Shown piece after piece: positions 6,833-14,440 of a stretch of DNA of 64,000 bases. Every line of letters starts with the position of its first letter. Position 1 is the first letter of the stretch. A program made the translations under genes and the position numbers. A model generated the notes under the pieces. That model did no database searches, was not told where the DNA came from, and saw only the letters and a program-made list of their open reading frames with translations. Origin of the DNA: JAANXG01 sp034520625 (GTDB taxonomy: Bacteria > Pseudomonadota > Gammaproteobacteria > Arenicellales > JAANXG01); assembly GCA_034520625.1 (NCBI GenBank), contig JAXHNI010000014.1, forward strand, positions 1 through 64,000. The letters run 5' to 3'.

Positions 6833-7969
6833 ATGCTCAGGATCGGGTTGACGGGCGGGATCGGCAGCGGCAAGACCGCGGTCTCGGACCGCTTCGCGGA
6901 ACACGGGGCGCCGGTCATCGATACCGACGTACTGGCACGGGAGGTGGTGGCGCCCGGCGAGCCGGCCCTGGAGCAGCTCACGGACGCCTTCGGAAATGAC
7001 ATTCTGCGCGCGGACGGCACCCTGGACCGGGACCGGCTCCGGTCAAAGGTGTTCGAAGACCCCGAAGCCCGGCGCCGCGTGGAGGCCATCCTGCACCCGG
7101 CGATCCGCCAGCGCTTGCGCGGCAGGCTCAGAGAGCTGGAGCAGCAGGACGAAACCTACTGCGTCATCGTGGTGCCGCTGCTGGTGGAAACCGGCTTCCA
7201 GGAGCTGGTGGACCGCGTCCTGGTGGTGGAGGCGCCCCGGGAGCGGCGCATCGAATGGGTGATGGCCCGCAACGGCATGGCCCGGGAAGAGGTGGAGCGG
7301 ATCATGGATGCCCAGGCCTCCTCCGAAGAGCGCCTGAGCGTCGCCCACGACGTCATCGACAACGACGGCAGCCTCGAGGACCTGCTGGACAAGGTCGACC
7401 GCCTGCACGCCAAGTACCTGGTGGTGCCGAAGGACGAATCCGACCCCGGATGCGGTTCGACCGCCGGTCTATCCTATGATGATCGCTGCCGTACTGTCAG
7501 CATCGCCACGCGCACCTCTAATACTCATTCAGTATCTCCAAGCAGCACTCAGCATTGCGACCATACTTCTCGGATTTCTATTGTTCCGGCGCTTTCTACC
7601 TCAGTCTGGCGAACGGCGCAGCCCTGCTATCGCAGTTTCGCCACACTTGGTAATAGCCAATGTTTATATACTGACGGAAAGTCTTTTTACATTTGCGTTA
7701 GTTGGCTGTTTGCTGATCACCACGTATGCGTACGAACGGAACGGAAGGACGCTCGCATTCGTTGCTGGCGTTACGCTTGGCCTATTGAACCTCACGAGAT
7801 CAGCGGTGCAGTACTTCGTTGTGGTTCTGGCGGCTGTGTGCTGGCTCAGGGGTTACCGGCCCGCTTCACGATACCTGGTACTAGTACGAAACCGAGAATG
7901 AACAGCAGCAATATCCGATTGCTCAGAGTGAATCTATACTTCACGATGAAGAATGCCAGCATCAGGTAG
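6833..7969 (+). CDS. coaE: Dephospho-CoA kinase with abnormal out-of-frame tail
   Basis: The first ~200 codons are a complete CoaE, which phosphorylates dephospho-CoA in the last step of CoA synthesis: P-loop GGIGSGKT near residues 8-15, the DTD motif, and the usual C-terminal helix ending in DRLHAKYL. E. coli CoaE is 206 residues. Here the natural stop is missing and the frame runs to 7969, giving 378 residues. The last ~170 residues are the wrong frame of a glycosyltransferase fragment and show no domain. The break lies at about 7440-7500, the left edge of a lower-GC island. The enzyme may still work with a junk tail, or this could be an assembly artefact. Confidence 0.85.
   Translation: MLRIGLTGGIGSGKTAVSDRFAEHGAPVIDTDVLAREVVAPGEPALEQLTDAFGNDILRADGTLDRDRLRSKVFEDPEARRRVEAILHPAIRQRLRGRLRELEQQDETYCVIVVPLLVETGFQELVDRVLVVEAPRERRIEWVMARNGMAREEVERIMDAQASSEERLSVAHDVIDNDGSLEDLLDKVDRLHAKYLVVPKDESDPGCGSTAGLSYDDRCRTVSIATRTSNTHSVSPSSTQHCDHTSRISIVPALSTSVWRTAQPCYRSFATLGNSQCLYTDGKSFYICVSWLFADHHVCVRTERKDARIRCWRYAWPIEPHEISGAVLRCGSGGCVLAQGLPARFTIPGTSTKPRMNSSNIRLLRVNLYFTMKNASIR
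7476..7890 (+). pseudogene. Fragment of a GT39/PMT-like membrane glycosyltransferase (+ strand copy)
   Basis: A 141-codon frame (open to 7901) that encodes an internal piece of a polytopic glycosyltransferase. From SASPRAP through SPHLVIANVYILTESLFTF to VTLGLLNLTRS it aligns well with the minus-strand fragment at 7846-8619 (SPHLVAMNIYLLTESLFTF and ITLGLTLLTKS). The first ~110 residues and the entire C-terminal half of the family are missing. Its left end abuts the coaE coding region and its right end meets the other fragment at a 10-bp palindrome. It cannot encode a working enzyme. Confidence 0.75.
7878..7887. repeat. Palindromic junction joining two inverted glycosyltransferase fragments
   Basis: GTACTAGTAC is a perfect palindrome exactly where the plus-strand fragment (Leu-Val-Leu-Val) meets the minus-strand fragment (Phe-Val-Leu-Val). 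Both genes carry nearly the same TGGTACTAGT string here, so the fusion could have arisen by deletion between short homologies. Confidence 0.6.
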
Positions 7970-8619
7970 GGGAAATAAATTATCGACGACTTGGTGAGCA
8001 GCGTCAGTCCCAAGGTGATTCCGGCAATAATCGACAACACGACACTCTGTCTCGCGAACCCCTGGATCGTCAGATAGGCAAACAGCATGAGAAGGAACGT
8101 GAACAGGGATTCCGTCAGCAGGTAGATGTTCATCGCCACCAGGTGGGGAGAAAGACCAACCAGAAAGCTCGCCCCCAAAGCCCATGCATTGCTCAGGAAC
8201 TCCCTGAGCACCAGGAACGAGAGCAGCACCGTCAGGGTGCTCAGGATGACCTGTGCCACTCTGATGGAATAAACCATTTCCACAGTCGGAGGCACCGTCA
8301 CGAACGGGTACAGGAACATTGCATAGCCCGGAGGCCGCGTCGCGTCCGGAGTAACTGTGATTTCAGTGTCGGTCAGCTCGGGCGGCAGCATCGATGAGTA
8401 TATCCCCGAGGACTTGATGTTGGCCGCGTAGCTGTAGTACTCCTTCGCATCGTTGCGAATCGGGACCGTCCCTTCGATCATGTCCACCATGCCCAACCGC
8501 AGAAACGACGACAAGACGAGAATTGACAAGAGGACTAGCAACTCACCGATCGAAACGGGTCCACCTACTTTGATATCGAGGGCATTCAACGCGGCATCTC
8601 GTGTAGCTGAACTATTCAT
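7885..8619 (-). pseudogene. 3'-truncated GT39/PMT-like membrane glycosyltransferase
   Basis: The frame reads 257 residues (stop at 7846), of which about 245 are native. It has the N-terminal membrane helix, the acidic loop RNDAKEYYSYAANIK in the position of the catalytic aspartate loop of GT-C enzymes, and several further helices. Typical family members exceed 450 residues, so the C-terminal half is missing. The last residues after FVLV come from the opposite-strand sister fragment. It follows a GtrA-like flippase gene and a GT2 gene in the same direction, an arrangement used to build and transfer polyprenyl-linked sugars. Activity is unlikely. Confidence 0.75.
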
Positions 8620-8642
8620 ATCTCGCTACCGACCTATCACCT

Positions 8643-9035
8643 CTACGAGAAGACGAAATTGCGAAAGTATAAGTATTTCAGGACAAAAGATACGATCATT
8701 ATTGTCCCAACGACGAGCAGATACTGTATACCGGCAATACTATGCAAAAGCACGAAACTGACGAACTCACCGGCCCGGAATCCCAGGGACGACGCTAGAA
8801 ACCGAAGCAGCTGCCCACCGATGGGTGCATGGGCTGCCCGATAGACATAATATCGAGCCCCCAAAAAATTAGTGCAGAATGCGATTACCAATGCCGACAA
8901 ATATGCCCCCTCTTCCCCGAACCCGGCCAGTTCATGAAAGCCGGCCGTAAGCCCCACCACCAAGACAAAGCTTAGAACGCCCAAATTCGCAAACCGTACC
9001 CCCGAAGCTATTCCGGACTTGGTACTCGTACCCAA
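8643..9035 (-). CDS. GtrA-family membrane protein (putative polyprenyl-sugar flippase)
   Basis: A 130-residue protein with four hydrophobic segments and the GtrA pattern (AFCTNFLGARYYVYR in the middle, KYLYFRNFVFS at the end). GtrA-like proteins are thought to flip undecaprenyl-phosphate-linked sugars across the inner membrane. The start is taken as TTG at 9035; no ATG or GTG precedes the conserved region, and the frame runs back to the stop codon of the GT2 gene, 25 nt upstream. Coupling to the GT2 gene is likely. It lies in the lower-GC island. Confidence 0.75.
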   Translation of the reverse strand: MGTSTKSGIASGVRFANLGVLSFVLVVGLTAGFHELAGFGEEGAYLSALVIAFCTNFLGARYYVYRAAHAPIGGQLLRFLASSLGFRAGEFVSFVLLHSIAGIQYLLVVGTIMIVSFVLKYLYFRNFVFS

Positions 9036-9062
9036 CCTCTGATCTGCTTTCGACAGAATTCG

Positions 9063-9938
9063 TTACCTTCGCTTGTCTATCATGTCTGCCAACAGGGCGA
9101 ACATACCGAAATTCAAGGAGAACATCAGCAATATCACTGTCTTATCAGTCAGATTATCGAGATAGATTAGGTCATACAGGAAGCTCATCGCGCCGCCGGC
9201 AAAACCTGTCAGGGCTATGGGGAGAAACACCTTAAGTGGCGCAAAGTACATGCCCGTCCTGACAATAAGCTGCACGAACATCAAGGTGTCTCTGATCGGT
9301 CTAATCTTCGACTTGCCGGCACGATCCTTGTAGCCGATGGGCAGATATATCACCTTATGATTATTTGTAAGAAAGGCCAGAGTCACTGTCGTCGTGAAGC
9401 TGAAACCATCCGGTATGATATTCACATAGTTCGAATAGACGGCGCGCTTGAACACTCTCAACCCCGAATTGATGTCGGGGATGTCATAATTCGCAATCCA
9501 GGAGCAATACTTGCGAAAGAAGTACTTGGGGATGCTGCGAAGCTTGGAGTAAACGACGTCATCTGCCGTTCGCGCACCGACTACCATATCAGCCTTTGAG
9601 TCCGCAATTGTCGCGAACATTTCCTCAAGCTTTTCGTTTGGATAGCTTCCATCCGCATCCGTTATGGCGATGTATTCGCCCTTGGCTTCCTGTATTCCGT
9701 CTTTCAGGCTAGCGCCATATCCCCGGTTATTGGGTTCATTGATAACCGTGAGATTTCCGTATTCCGCCGAGGCTGAGGCAAGCTTCTCCGTGGTTGTATC
9801 GGTCGATCCGTCATTTACGACAATGATCTCGCAATCGGGCCAGTCAGCAATGAGGTCGTGGATTTGCTGCACCGTCTCAAGTATCGAACTCTCTTCGTTG
9901 AAACACGGAATGACAATGCTGAATTTGATTGTTCTCAT
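9063..9938 (-). CDS. GT2 family glycosyltransferase (DPM1/polyprenyl-phosphate type)
   Basis: A 291-residue protein. Residues ~5-110 hold the GT-A nucleotide-sugar fold (SIVIPCFNEE, IIVVNDGSTD) and the metal-binding ITDADGSYP. Two hydrophobic segments near the C-terminus (~225-285) anchor it. This architecture fits enzymes that load a sugar onto undecaprenyl or dolichyl phosphate. The product would be flipped by the GtrA-like protein downstream and used by a GT-C enzyme, here represented only by truncated fragments. The pathway may therefore be broken at this locus, although a GT39-like protein is encoded at 11493. Sugar specificity cannot be read from the sequence. Confidence 0.85.
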   Translation of the reverse strand: MRTIKFSIVIPCFNEESSILETVQQIHDLIADWPDCEIIVVNDGSTDTTTEKLASASAEYGNLTVINEPNNRGYGASLKDGIQEAKGEYIAITDADGSYPNEKLEEMFATIADSKADMVVGARTADDVVYSKLRSIPKYFFRKYCSWIANYDIPDINSGLRVFKRAVYSNYVNIIPDGFSFTTTVTLAFLTNNHKVIYLPIGYKDRAGKSKIRPIRDTLMFVQLIVRTGMYFAPLKVFLPIALTGFAGGAMSFLYDLIYLDNLTDKTVILLMFSLNFGMFALLADMIDKRR

Positions 9939-10389
9939 TATTGCCGGTATCCGGAAAGCCTGATCAGGCCCCCTACTAAAAATTTGGTAATCACATCAGA
10001 GACGCGTCAACGCAGACGGCTACAAACCAGCCTGATGGATAAAAGATTTACATCCAATGTAGCGCTTGGACACCAACCTGCGTTTTCTCGAGATCAATCA
10101 CAGGTGCTCTACTACCAGAACGCCTGAAACGTATGTTTGATATGTAATAGTAGTTTAGCATGGCTTACTGATACTCACCATTGCGCACCACAAAAGCGAT
10201 TCAGGCCTGGCTGGCTTCCTTGGGTCTTATTGCCGTCACGACCTACCCCATCTAACTTTTGTGTTATCACGCCAAGACCGTTGGCAGAAGAACCGGTATC
10301 GTGATGGCGTACATTAGGAGCCCGTCGCTCCCTTCTGCAGCCCGCAACTCACCTCCATGCTCCATTCAGCAATAAATGCTGACCTACAC
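9939..10389. other. 451-nt non-coding right edge of the glycosyltransferase island
   Basis: No convincing gene is seen on either strand. The segment is less GC-rich than its flanks and must contain the promoter of the minus-strand glycosyltransferase operon, but no good -35/-10 pair stands out. Small frames here are shadows or chance. In related genomes zapD and yacG often sit between coaE and mutT; neither is present. Confidence 0.5.
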
Positions 10390-11337
10390 TCAATCCCACG
10401 CGGCGCCGAGCATCGCCGCGCCCTGGGCGCCGTGTTCGATGGCGGTGTCCTGGTCCGCCGGGGTCATGCCGCCGAGGGCGTAGACGGGAATCGGGATGTC
10501 CGCGCACAGTTCCCCGAATCGCGGCCAGCCCATGGGCTTGGCGTCGGGGTGCGAGGCGGTGTGTTTGACCGGCGACAACAGGGCGTAGTCGGCACCGCGT
10601 TCGGCGGCGGTGCGGAGCTCGGCACCCGTGTGGCAGGAAACGCCGATGATCCCCGCCTCAACGCTCAGGGTCTCCTGTTCGAGCACCCGCGCGGGCAGAT
10701 GGACGCCGTCGGCACGGGCACCGGCGGCGCAGTCGGCATGGATGCAGACCATCGCGCCCGCGGGCCGGCAGATTTCGTTCACCTCTTCGATGAAAGTTCG
10801 CAGGTGATCCCCGGCCATCGTCTTCTCGCGGACGATCACCAGTACGCGGCGGCCGGCGACGTGGGCTGCCAGCCGGTCGAGGGTGCGTGATTCGCCGTAT
10901 CGAGCGGTGTCGGTGATCAGACAGGTCCGGGGCAGGACGACGGCGCGTACGATCGTGCTGTTGGCGGCCAGCAGATCGATCCGGTCCAGCGCTTCCGGGG
11001 CCACCCAGTCGAGCAACTGTCCCTCCAGGCCGGACGGTACTCCCTCATAATCGAGCACCTCGTTCACCCGCAGGCGGACGGTGAGATCGTCATAGTAGTA
11101 AGGGAAGCGGATCAGCGGGCGCTGCCGCCGGACGGTGATGCCCAGCTCTTCGTGGAGCTCGCGGGCCAGCGCCTGTTCCATCGATTCGCCCGGCTCGATC
11201 TTGCCACCGGGAAACTCCCAGAGTCCGGCGAATGCCTTGCCCGCCTGACGCCGGTTGACGAGCACCCGGCCGGCGTCGTCGCGGACGATGCCCACGGCGA
11301 CGTCCATGGGTTCGGAGGCTGAAACGAAGGGGTTCAT
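10390..11337 (-). CDS. mutT: Nudix hydrolase fused to a thiamine-phosphate-synthase-like domain (MutT type)
   Basis: A 315-residue fusion. Residues ~5-130 are a MutT-type Nudix domain with the complete box GGKIEPGESMEQALARE followed by LHEELGI; it should hydrolyse 8-oxo-dGTP to limit mutation. Residues ~150-312 resemble ThiE/TenI TIM barrels (VHLPARVL, GVSCHTGAEL, YALLSPVKHT, YALGGM). The C-terminal role in this fusion is not established. The ATG at 11337 (MNPFV) is preferred to the one at 11409, which adds 24 residues unlike the family. A position near secA and argJ is normal for this gene in gammaproteobacteria. Confidence 0.85.
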   Translation of the reverse strand: MNPFVSASEPMDVAVGIVRDDAGRVLVNRRQAGKAFAGLWEFPGGKIEPGESMEQALARELHEELGITVRRQRPLIRFPYYYDDLTVRLRVNEVLDYEGVPSGLEGQLLDWVAPEALDRIDLLAANSTIVRAVVLPRTCLITDTARYGESRTLDRLAAHVAGRRVLVIVREKTMAGDHLRTFIEEVNEICRPAGAMVCIHADCAAGARADGVHLPARVLEQETLSVEAGIIGVSCHTGAELRTAAERGADYALLSPVKHTASHPDAKPMGWPRFGELCADIPIPVYALGGMTPADQDTAIEHGAQGAAMLGAAWD

Positions 11338-11492
11338 GGGCCGGGCATTGTAGTGGCAACGGGGGGAGGCTGACAGCGGCGATGCAGTGGGGGCAAAGTG
11401 GAGAAACATGGATTGCCGCGGCGGCAGACGCCACCTTGTGATGACCGGGGGTCGTCTACACTTGCTGTGTTCCCCGTTTCCGTCGTGTTCAT

Positions 11493-13181
11493 ATGAGAGC
11501 CAGCCCGTCCAATTCCCTCGTTGCTTCGCTGTCCAGTGACAGCGCCTTTCGTGTTGCGTTGGTGGGCATCGTCCTGCTGGCGGCGATGGTCCGCCTGCAC
11601 CAACTCGGGGCCGACGACCTGTGGACGGACGAGACCTTCAGCGGGTTTCTGGCGCTGACGCCGGAGTGGGTGTCGTATCTGCGGATCGACAACACGCCGC
11701 CGCTGTACTACCTGGTCCTGAGGTTGTGGTGCGGGGTCGCATCATGCGGGGAGCTGGGCCTGCGGCTGCCCTCGGCGCTGGCCGGGGTCGCGTTCGTGGC
11801 GCTGGTCGGCGTGTTCTTCAAGCAGGCTTTCGGCCGCGGGGCGGCGCTGGCCGTCGCCCTGATCGCGGCCCTGTCCCCCGTCCATGTCTATTACTCCCAG
11901 GAAGCGCGGGTTTACTCGATCCTGCTCACCACCCTGCTGCTGTTCCTGTTCCTGCAGTGGCGGGTGATCCACCGGAAGGCGACGACGACGCACTTCGTGC
12001 TGTTGTTCATCACGGGCGTATGCGCCCTGTACCTGCATTATCTGTCGGCCATCGCCATCGGCGCCTACGCGCTGGTCTGCCTGGTGGAGAAGGCTTCGGG
12101 GTACCGGGATATTCCCGGTCGGTACTTCGTCGCCGTCGCCGCGGCCTTCGCCTGTTTCGTTCCCTGGGCGCTGGCCGGGCTGCTGGGCAGCGGGTCCAGC
12201 AGCTCGGAGCTGGCGTGGATCGCGGAGTATTTCGAGGACAAGCCGTTGTGGCAGCTTCCCCTGCGAACGCTCACGACGTTCCTGACGGGGCCGGAGCTCT
12301 ATTACAACGAGATCAATTTGTTTCTCAAGCGCCATGCCGACATGGACATGCCGGCCGTCGCCCGGGCCGCGAGTGCCCTGCTGACCTTCCTGGTTCTCGT
12401 GCTGTGCCTTGCCGTGTTCGGGGGATTCCGGGGCCTGTCCGGCGATCGGCGCCGGGCGCTGCTCGAGTCGGCGGCCTTCGTGATCCTGCCGCTGCTCGGC
12501 CTCGCCGTCGCATCGCTGGTAGTGGCCCCGGTGTACGTGGCGGGCCGGTATGACCTCATCGCGTTTCCCGGATTCCTGATGCTGGGGGGGACGATCGCAG
12601 GGATGGCGTTCGATCGGGCGGGGGCGCTGGCGCGGCCCGGGGCCGGCGCGGCGCTCGGCGTGCTGCTGGTGGCGCTGGTCGGTGCCCAGGCTTACAAGCT
12701 CATCAATCATCGTCTGACCCCGCCGCATTCGGAAACCGTGGCGGCGGAGACCGCGGCCGCCGCCGGGCGCCTCGGGGACGGCGACGGCCTGCTGGTGGCC
12801 CGGCAACAGGCGGCCCAGGTCTGGTATTACCTGCACCGGCTGGGCTATGCGCGCGTCGGCGGGGCGTGCATCGGGCCCGGAAAGCGCTTCACCTGCCGGC
12901 TGTTCCCGCGGGACATGGAACAGGCGCCGGCGTCCCAGGAGCGGTTCACGCGCATGTACGACAGTCCAACGCCGTCGTTCGACATCGGCTATTTCGTGGA
13001 TGACCTGGCGGGCGACTCGAACGTGGTGCTGATGCTCGACAGCGTCGCGTACGCTGACCGCAATCTCACCATCGACCGCATTGCCGGCGGGCTGATGACC
13101 AGCCTGCTGGATGCGGGGTGGGAGCTTCAGGACATCGCGAGCGATCAGAATTTCCTGGTTTTTGGCGGTGGTGAGCGGTAG
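11493..13181 (+). CDS. GT39/ArnT-like membrane glycosyltransferase
   Basis: A 562-residue polytopic protein of the GT-C fold. After the first membrane helix (FRVALVGIVLLAAMVRL) comes the acidic loop LWTDETFSGF, which supplies the catalytic acid, and NTPPLYYLVLRLW, characteristic of this family. About ten hydrophobic segments follow, then a soluble C-terminal domain (~400-562). Such enzymes transfer sugars from polyprenyl-phosphate donors to lipids or proteins in the periplasm. It is divergent from mutT, with an ~155-nt gap between the starts. Its GC content matches the chromosome, unlike the island fragments at 7476-8619. Substrate unknown. Confidence 0.8.
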   Translation: MRASPSNSLVASLSSDSAFRVALVGIVLLAAMVRLHQLGADDLWTDETFSGFLALTPEWVSYLRIDNTPPLYYLVLRLWCGVASCGELGLRLPSALAGVAFVALVGVFFKQAFGRGAALAVALIAALSPVHVYYSQEARVYSILLTTLLLFLFLQWRVIHRKATTTHFVLLFITGVCALYLHYLSAIAIGAYALVCLVEKASGYRDIPGRYFVAVAAAFACFVPWALAGLLGSGSSSSELAWIAEYFEDKPLWQLPLRTLTTFLTGPELYYNEINLFLKRHADMDMPAVARAASALLTFLVLVLCLAVFGGFRGLSGDRRRALLESAAFVILPLLGLAVASLVVAPVYVAGRYDLIAFPGFLMLGGTIAGMAFDRAGALARPGAGAALGVLLVALVGAQAYKLINHRLTPPHSETVAAETAAAAGRLGDGDGLLVARQQAAQVWYYLHRLGYARVGGACIGPGKRFTCRLFPRDMEQAPASQERFTRMYDSPTPSFDIGYFVDDLAGDSNVVLMLDSVAYADRNLTIDRIAGGLMTSLLDAGWELQDIASDQNFLVFGGGER

Positions 13182-13198
13182 GGAAACTCTGGCCACCT

Positions 13199-13232
13199 CC
13201 GTCTTTGCGAGGAGCGGAGCGACGAAGCAATC
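13199..13232. repeat. Dispersed repeat of the TTTGCGAGGAGCGnAGCGACGAAGC type
   Basis: The string CTTTGCGAGGAGCGGAGC followed by GACGAAGCAATCT resembles a short dispersed repeat that I recall from many bacterial genomes. It abuts the attC-like element on its left. Only one copy is in the window. Confidence 0.5.
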
Positions 13233-13324
13233 TATAGTCGGCGCTCAGCGGCGCTTGACGGCGACCAACCGGAGCGGCAACGAAGGGCGGGATCAGTCAA
13301 GCGTCGGACTGCAGTGCTCTTTAC
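13233..13324 (-). repeat. attC-like recombination site 1 (downstream of the toxin gene)
   Basis: Arms GGCGCTCAGCGGCGCTTGA (13240-13258) and TCAAGCGTCGGACTGCAG (from 13297 to about 13317) are imperfectly complementary, leaving extra unpaired bases, as in integron attC sites. It lies directly after the toxin stop in the gene's own direction, the position of attC in a cassette. The terminal GTTRRRY box is degenerate. It is nearly the same as site 2 at 13893. Confidence 0.5.
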
Positions 13325-13333
13325 GTTTCGCTT

Positions 13334-13627
13334 TCATCTCCGCTCCATACCAAACTGCGAATGCTGACGATGATGTCGGATGACCAACACTCGAAGCAAA
13401 TCCTCGTCGACAACCCGGTACAGGATGGAGAAGGGAAAGCGATGGACAAAACAACGCCTCATCTGCCCTGCAATGGGGCGATAGATAAGGGGGCTTGCGG
13501 CGATACGGGCAATTGTCTGATAAATTTCTTCCCGGAACTCGCCACCGAGTCCAATCCGTTTCTGTTCGTAGAAGTCGACTGCGCGGTTTAGATCGGTGAT
13601 GGTACTTGGATGATACTCAACCTTCAT
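13334..13627 (-). CDS. RelE/ParE-family toxin
   Basis: A 97-residue protein of the RelE/ParE superfamily: N-terminal strand MKVEYHPSTITDLNRAVDFYE, central helix EIYQTIARIAASP, and the basic C-terminal strands RRCFVHRFPFSILYRV and VLVIRHHRQHSQF. Such toxins either cut mRNA on the ribosome or poison gyrase; which one cannot be decided here. Its ATG lies within the antitoxin gene (11-nt overlap), so the pair is translationally coupled. Directly downstream is an attC-like repeat, so the pair resembles a mobile integron cassette. Confidence 0.85.
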   Translation of the reverse strand: MKVEYHPSTITDLNRAVDFYEQKRIGLGGEFREEIYQTIARIAASPLIYRPIAGQMRRCFVHRFPFSILYRVVDEDLLRVLVIRHHRQHSQFGMERR

Positions 13628-13859
13628 TCATTCCGCCCGTCCGACGGCGGAATTCTTTCTCTTCCACTGCATCCACTTTTCCACGCTCCAGCTCCGTATC
13701 ACGCTCGTTTGCTAGTTCGAGGCCCTCCGGATCAATATTGGGATCAGACGCCGCCTCTCCACTTTCAACCAGGCTCTCCCACGCTCTGAGAGCAAGTCGC
13801 TCTCGTTCGGCGGCAGGAAGGCCCAGCAACTCTCGTTCAATTTCGGTGATATTAGCCAT
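13617..13859 (-). CDS. Addiction-module antitoxin of the short acidic family
   Basis: An 80-residue, charged, mostly helical protein (MANITEIERELLGLPAAE at the start, then RERLALRAWESLVES) matching the putative addiction-module component family that pairs with ParE-like toxins. The antitoxin is first, the toxin second, overlapping by 11 nt. The attC-like repeat at 13893-13989 lies immediately upstream and would close the preceding cassette. No separate promoter is obvious. Confidence 0.75.
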   Translation of the reverse strand: MANITEIERELLGLPAAERERLALRAWESLVESGEAASDPNIDPEGLELANERDTELERGKVDAVEEKEFRRRTGGMNEG

Positions 13860-13892
13860 ACCGGGATTTTACCTCAGAATCTCCGCGAGAAA

Positions 13893-13989
13893 GCACATCG
13901 TCGGCGCTCAGCGGCGCTTGAGGCTGACGCGGGCTCGCGGTAGCAAGGCGATATCAGGATCAAGCGTCCGACTGCAGCGCCGTTGCCGG
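13893..13989 (-). repeat. attC-like recombination site 2 (downstream of brnA)
   Basis: Arms GGCGCTCAGCGGCGCTTGA (13903-13921) and TCAAGCGTCCGACTGCAG (continuing to 13981) pair with three extra bases (G, T, A on the minus strand) bulging from one side. This is the extrahelical-base pattern of attC. A CGGCAAC box (13983-13989 rc) resembles the outer R'' box. It follows brnA in the gene direction. The left arm is identical to that of site 1 while the loop differs. Confidence 0.55.
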
Positions 13990-13992
13990 GCT

Positions 13993-14229
13993 CTACCTGG
14001 AAGCCCACTCTATTTTGACCTTTCGATTATTTGCCGCACAATCGCGCAGATACAAATTAATCAATGTCTGGTAAGGAATACCCGACTCTTCCGCCATGTC
14101 TTTGAAATAGGACACTGTATCTCGATCTAACCGCATAGTTATCGGTTGTTTCAGATACTTTGTGAAAGGGTTTTTTCGACCTTTCATCTTCGAAAAATCG
14201 TAGTGGTCTCTCATCGTCTCTGTCTCCAA
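13993..14229 (-). CDS. brnA: BrnA-type antitoxin
   Basis: A 78-residue protein with the BrnA C-terminal ribbon-helix-helix pattern: KQPITMRLDRDTVSYFKDMA, then GIPYQTLINLYLRDCAANN. BrnA binds DNA and neutralises the BrnT ribonuclease. Its ATG overlaps the end of the brnT frame, the normal brnT-brnA order. Because brnT is truncated at its 5' end, this antitoxin is probably an orphan. An attC-like repeat follows immediately after its stop. Confidence 0.85.
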   Translation of the reverse strand: METETMRDHYDFSKMKGRKNPFTKYLKQPITMRLDRDTVSYFKDMAEESGIPYQTLINLYLRDCAANNRKVKIEWASR

Positions 14230-14440
14230 TATTCCAGCTCTTCGTCTCTGTCCGCCCTCCTCGCCGATATGATGCGAATTATGGTTTCACGCTCTCGGAA
14301 GCAGTGACAGACAACGAGCACCTGTGGCTTCAAACTCAGGCCAAGTAGTAGAAAGCGATCTTCCTCATCGGAGTGATCCGGATCATAAAACTGTATGGCA
14401 TTCTCATCATAGAACGCTGTGCGAGTTTCCTCGAGCGTCA
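14211..14440 (-). pseudogene. brnT: 5'-truncated BrnT toxin
   Basis: The frame from TLEETRTAFYDENAIQF through DPDHSDEEDRFLLLGLS to RIISARRADRDEE is a clear BrnT. Homology ends exactly at the argJ stop codon (14438-14440). The usual first ~20 residues, with the FEWD...N..KHG motif, are absent. Further upstream the frame is simply argJ in another register; an ATG at 14504 inside argJ would add 22 unrelated residues. The ribonuclease is therefore probably dead. The break point at the argJ stop suggests that this cassette was inserted or trimmed right at the end of argJ. Confidence 0.75.

Noticed and set aside
11742..13196. A 484-codon minus-strand frame
   Set aside because: Antisense to the GT39-like gene; rich in Arg, Gln and His with no domain.
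13233..13989. CRISPR array from the two similar repeats
   Set aside because: There are only two copies, about 660 nt apart, with genes between them. They are imperfect palindromes, not short regularly spaced repeats.
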